This document shows positions 44,332-47,100 of a stretch of DNA of 47,100 nt, piece after piece. The DNA is from Maribacter algicola (GTDB lineage: Bacteria; Bacteroidota; Bacteroidia; Flavobacteriales; Flavobacteriaceae), in contig NZ_QUSX01000006.1 in assembly GCF_003933245.1 (NCBI RefSeq), positions 4,758 to 51,857 on the forward strand. The letters run 5' to 3'. The notes below the pieces were generated by a model. It did not search any database. It was not told where the DNA came from and worked only from the letters and a program-made list of their open reading frames with translations. The translations under genes were made by a program, and so were the position numbers. How positions within the stretch are numbered: the stretch's first letter is position 1; each line of letters starts with the position of its first letter.

Positions 44332-44887
44332 TTTTTGCGTTGACTACCAGTAATTTTAATTGTTTCAGGCACCTTGATTTCTGGCTTTTGACCACGTTAT
44401 AATTGTCATAACCCAGGGTCTCTTGTATTTCTTCAATGGAAAACCCCCTGTAGTAGTAAAGGTTTAAAACTTCTTGGCATTTTTTACCCATTTTCCTATA
44501 CGAGTGTTTAAAAAGGGCTATTTCTTCTTTATCAAATTCATTTTTGGTCTCTATCTCATACATATATTGGTCAAGTCGGTCAACATCGAAAGGAGTTTCC
44601 TTCAGCTTATCAAGGCGTTTCAATTTTTTAAAGGCCATGAATTTTCCTATGGAAAAAAGATAGGTCTTCAAAGAACTTCCCAAGGTGTCGATGTTACCGT
44701 TATGTATGTTATCCATCAAAGCAATGATACTATCCTGATACAGGTCTAACAGTTCTTCTCTTTCAAGGTTAAACCGTGAGGCAAACTTTAAAAAAGGCTT
44801 TCTGTACTCGGCATAGAGATTGCCAAGTTCCGTTTTGTCTCCTTTTTTTATACGCTCAATGAGGGCATGTATCTGCTCTTTGTTCAA
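44321..44887 (-). CDS. ECF-type RNA polymerase sigma factor
   Basis: Sigma-70 family protein of 188 residues. Region 2 is in the first half (about 20-95: LYAEYRKPFLKFASRF, ELLDLYQDSIIALMDNI), and region 4 helix-turn-helix at about 130-180 (CQEVLNLYYYRGFSIEEIQETLGY followed by VVKSQKSRCLKQL, read in two parts). No region 1 or 3, as in extracytoplasmic-function sigma factors. It is followed by the overlapping anti-sigma-like gene. Its targets may include its own operon and the divergent lipoprotein gene 154 bases away, but I could not identify a distinctive promoter motif. Confidence 0.9.
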   Translation of the reverse strand: MNKEQIHALIERIKKGDKTELGNLYAEYRKPFLKFASRFNLEREELLDLYQDSIIALMDNIHNGNIDTLGSSLKTYLFSIGKFMAFKKLKRLDKLKETPFDVDRLDQYMYEIETKNEFDKEEIALFKHSYRKMGKKCQEVLNLYYYRGFSIEEIQETLGYDNYNVVKSQKSRCLKQLKLLVVNAKNEQ

Positions 44888-45041
44888 TTAGTTTGGTTTT
44901 GGCAAAAAGGTTAACGTTTCTTGGCTGAAGAAACATCTTAAAACAAATAAACAAAAAAAATATGTTTTCAATGTTTACCTAAAATAACCAAAGGCACTAA
45001 TATTTATAGAAAACTACCTATAACCAACATTGAGAGCCTAT

Positions 45042-45971
45042 ATGAATTCCATTTATCCTTTTGTAGTAATTCTATTACTGACTGCCTGTAAAACCGATGA
45101 AAAAAAGGAAGCAGTTACTGAAGCTTCCGAAACGCCGAAACCCAGTATTGTAGAAGTCAAAACACAGAGTATGGAGTTCTTCTCACCAGATACACTCAAA
45201 TCTGGTTGGAACACCTTTGTTTATGAAAACGAGTCGTCTGAAGTCCATTTTATTTTAATGGATCTATATCCTGAAGGAAAAACTGCAGCAGATACCAAAA
45301 CAGACATATTACCACCTTTTGAAGAAGGCATGAAACTTATAATGGAAGGTGATATTGACAACGCCATAGTCGCCTTTGGCAAATTGCCTCCTTGGTTTCA
45401 AGAAGTTAAATATATGGGCGGTACGGGAATAATTTCCCCAAAACACATAGCCACAAGTACCATTTATCTCGAGCCTGGTCTGTACATAATGGAATGTTAT
45501 GTAAAAATGGCAGATGGCACTTGGCATACCTCACACGGCATGTTCAAAGAAATTATCGTTACACGGGAAAGTACCAAAATGGAACCCCCAAAACCAACTA
45601 TTAAAATTGAAATTTCAAGCACTGAAGGCATTGTTGTTAAAGACACGATTGAGGGCGGCAAACAAACATTAGAGGTTTTGTTTAAAGACCAAACCGTATA
45701 CGAACATTTTTTGGGGCACGATGTAAACTTGGTCAAATACAATGATGATGCTTCATTGGATTCCTTGGTTCATTGGATGAATTGGATGAACCCTGATGGG
45801 CTCATTACGCCTTCACCTAATGGTTTTACTTTCTTGGGAGGCATTAACAACTTACCTACTTTGGGCAAAGGGTATTTTGAGGTAAACCTAACAAAAGGCA
45901 ATTATATGTTGATATCAGAAGTTCCATTGGCGGACAAAAAACAATTAATTCAAAAATTCACTATAAACTAA
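45042..45971 (+). CDS. Lipoprotein with possible cupredoxin-like domains
   Basis: Protein of 309 residues from the ATG at 45042, chosen because it starts the lipoprotein signal directly (MNSIYPFVVILLLTAC, Cys C16); a TTG at 45030 would only add four residues. The mature part seems to hold two similar beta-rich halves. The first has H69 (SSEVHFILM) and then C152, H162, H165 and M167 (GLYIMECYVKMADGTWHTSHGM), an order and spacing reminiscent of type I copper sites (His ... Cys ... His ... Met). The second half lacks the Cys. I do not recognise a named family. Divergent from the sigma factor gene. Confidence 0.65.
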   Translation: MNSIYPFVVILLLTACKTDEKKEAVTEASETPKPSIVEVKTQSMEFFSPDTLKSGWNTFVYENESSEVHFILMDLYPEGKTAADTKTDILPPFEEGMKLIMEGDIDNAIVAFGKLPPWFQEVKYMGGTGIISPKHIATSTIYLEPGLYIMECYVKMADGTWHTSHGMFKEIIVTRESTKMEPPKPTIKIEISSTEGIVVKDTIEGGKQTLEVLFKDQTVYEHFLGHDVNLVKYNDDASLDSLVHWMNWMNPDGLITPSPNGFTFLGGINNLPTLGKGYFEVNLTKGNYMLISEVPLADKKQLIQKFTIN

Positions 45972-46178
45972 ATTTAATCATGGTTCGGGAAGTAAGATGA
46001 GTAATAACAAGTCCTAAAACCAATTTCGAAACCATTTGTTGATTAAAGCCAGATTTTAACTGGAGAGCCAAGGAATAATTAATCTTGGAATTATGAATTA
46101 AAAAAGAAAACAGGTAGTACTTACAATACCTTGGCTCATGGAATATTGAATATCATTAAAAACCTAAATATTTGAGTT
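45972..46178. other. Intergenic region between two small exported-protein genes
   Basis: 207 bases with no supported gene, hairpin or promoter motif. Confidence 0.4.
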
Positions 46179-46448
46179 ATGAGAATACACCTATTTTTAA
46201 AAGTTTCGTTAGTTTTTTTGGCAATGGATGCTTGTGAATCATGTGAACCAGAGGATCTACTGGATATAGAATGCCAGAGCCAAAAGGCTGAAGATATTAG
46301 TGCTGCTGAAGATGCTGCTGATTTTTTTCGGCAAGGAGCAATCAATGATGAAAATCTAAGTGAAGAAGAGTTTGAAGAAACTATAGCTGATATTAATAGT
46401 ACTTTAGAGGATACAAAGAGAAGAATAAGAGATCGTCCATGTAATTAA
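46179..46448 (+). CDS. Small acidic exported protein
   Basis: Protein of 89 residues. A short hydrophobic N-terminus (MRIHLFLKVSLVFLAMDAC) looks like a signal peptide, possibly of a lipoprotein at C19, although MDAC is a poor lipobox. The mature part is strongly acidic and helical (Glu/Asp-rich, about 40-75), with cysteines at 19, 22, 32 and near the C-terminus (88). Not recognised. An alternative is a non-coding frame, but the signal-like start and biased composition favour a real gene. Confidence 0.45.
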   Translation: MRIHLFLKVSLVFLAMDACESCEPEDLLDIECQSQKAEDISAAEDAADFFRQGAINDENLSEEEFEETIADINSTLEDTKRRIRDRPCN

Positions 46449-46562
46449 CTCCTAATACAGTGAATTCGTTTAAAATTTATGTAGTTAGAATTTCATGTAA
46501 AGAAAGAGCCTTTGGCTGAAGTTTAATTTATTATACCCCATTTTCGAAAAGGATTTACATGA

Positions 46563-46943
46563 GGCTTTTGGCTTCCTTGCTACAAAGACAAAAATGGTGT
46601 TGCATCAGGAGACGAAAACTCTTATGATTGGTATAAAATAACCAATAACAGTAATGGGTCAATTGAATTTACCTTAGAGAGTTGCCCATCTGATTTATGG
46701 ATTAATACCAAAGTTTTCAATCACTTGGGGTCAAAACTTACAGGAAATTATACTGCAATTTCAGGAAATCCACTCCAAAACCAACCATGTAGCACATACC
46801 ATTACACCACAAATCCCATGCCTATAGGTATTTATTATATAAGATTGGAAATATCTGGTAAAACAAAAGTTGATTTAAACGTAGACAATATTCCTGAATT
46901 TTGGAATGAACCTTATGAATTCTCAGTTGGTGTTATCGAATAG
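46563..46943 (+). pseudogene. Gene remnant, C-terminal fragment of a secreted beta-sandwich protein
   Basis: Open frame of about 126 codons from just after a TGA (46560-46562) to TAG (46941-46943). It has no ATG anywhere; the first possible start is a TTG at 46725, inside the apparent domain. The translation (SYDWYKITNNSNGSIEFTLE, DLWINTKVF, IGIYYIRLEISGKTKVDLNV) resembles bacterial pre-peptidase C-terminal (PPC-like) domains by eye. No matching N-terminal part lies upstream in another frame, so it is probably a decayed gene end. Weak but consistent evidence. Confidence 0.5.
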
Positions 46944-46986
46944 TAATCAGGAATATAGGCGTCGCGAATGTAGAAAAATATTTAAC

Positions 46987-47021
46987 AAAAAAAAGTCCCT
47001 TACATTTCTGTAAGGGACTTT
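46987..47021 (-). terminator. rRNA operon terminator
   Basis: Perfect 13-bp stem (47009-47021 with 46992-47004, loop TTTC as read on the plus strand) followed on the minus strand by a run of eight T, just after the 5S rRNA gene. Confidence 0.9.
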
Positions 47022-47022
47022 C

Positions 47023-47100
47023 GAGGAAGGCGGCTACCTACTCTCCCACTTGGTATAGCAGTACCATCGGCGCAAACGGTCTTAACTTCCCTGTTCGGAA
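47023..47100 (-). rRNA. rrf: 5S ribosomal RNA, 3' part
   Basis: The minus strand reads the conserved 5S segments TTCCGAACAGGGAAGTTAAG, then CCGATGGTACTGC and GTGGGAGAGTAGGTAGCCGCC split by a short spacer. About 75 bases of the 3' side are present; the 5' end and the rest of the rRNA operon lie beyond the window. The exact 3' end is approximate. Confidence 0.92.

Noticed and set aside
46725..46943. 72-residue protein as a complete gene
   Set aside because: Starts with TTG in the middle of a longer open frame whose upstream residues continue the same domain; treated as a gene remnant.
1..47100. CRISPR arrays, insertion sequences or prophage
   Set aside because: No regularly spaced repeats, no transposase, integrase or phage structural genes seen on either strand.

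Overview
The window reads as chromosomal DNA of a marine member of the family Flavobacteriaceae (phylum Bacteroidota). It carries the gliding and type IX secretion genes gldJ and porV, an NhaD-type sodium:proton antiporter, a TonB/ExbB/ExbD set, and a two-lipoyl pyruvate dehydrogenase E2. Candidate promoters match the Bacteroidota pattern TTG...TAnnTTTG, and recognisable Shine-Dalgarno sequences are rare. I do not assign a genus. I see no transposase, integrase, phage gene or CRISPR array.

Left part (1-20.7 kb), mostly core genes: a truncated sensor histidine kinase, a single-domain CBM48 protein, a class V aminotransferase-like protein, folA, murI, a PafA-type alkaline phosphatase, mlaE-mlaF, a DUF389 membrane protein, manC, a SprT-like protein, an SDR oxidoreductase, an M28 peptidase lipoprotein, pdhC-pdhA, cdd, porV, then the divergent gldJ followed by murF and tRNA-Val(GAC). 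The sortase gene porU, which I recall lying between gldJ and porV in Flavobacterium, is absent from this spot.

Middle (20.8-28.1 kb): a tight four-gene plus-strand operon of the kind best known from Planctomycetes. It encodes a PSCyt1/DUF1549/LamG/DUF1553 lipoprotein, a Tat-exported DUF1501 protein, a twin-arginine-like exported beta-propeller, and a membrane protein joining a DUF2231-like region, a haem c site and leucine-rich repeats. It lies between two minus-strand tRNA-Val genes (GAC and TAC). This is one of two places where an undescribed system may sit.

Right part (28.2-40.6 kb): a minus-strand operon nhaD-exbB-exbD-tonB-folC with overlapping or near-overlapping reading frames, then on the plus strand an acyl-CoA dehydrogenase and gltB-gltD, with a well-formed promoter before gltB and a strong terminator after gltD.

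Right end (40.6-47.1 kb), accessory: a secreted, membrane-anchored TPR-CHAT (caspase-like) protein convergent with an anti-sigma-like TPR membrane protein and an ECF-type sigma factor; a divergent lipoprotein with possible cupredoxin-like copper ligands; a small acidic secreted protein; a gene remnant; and the 3' end of an rRNA operon (5S rRNA, minus strand). The sigma/anti-sigma/CHAT set is the second candidate system: it looks like an envelope-sensing switch in which a caspase-like protein and an anti-sigma factor both place TPR domains outside the inner membrane.

Several genes (cdd, the M28 peptidase, sprT-like, murF, the CHAT gene) begin within about 1-35 bases of the terminator hairpin of the preceding gene, so terminators and promoters or leaders are nested here.
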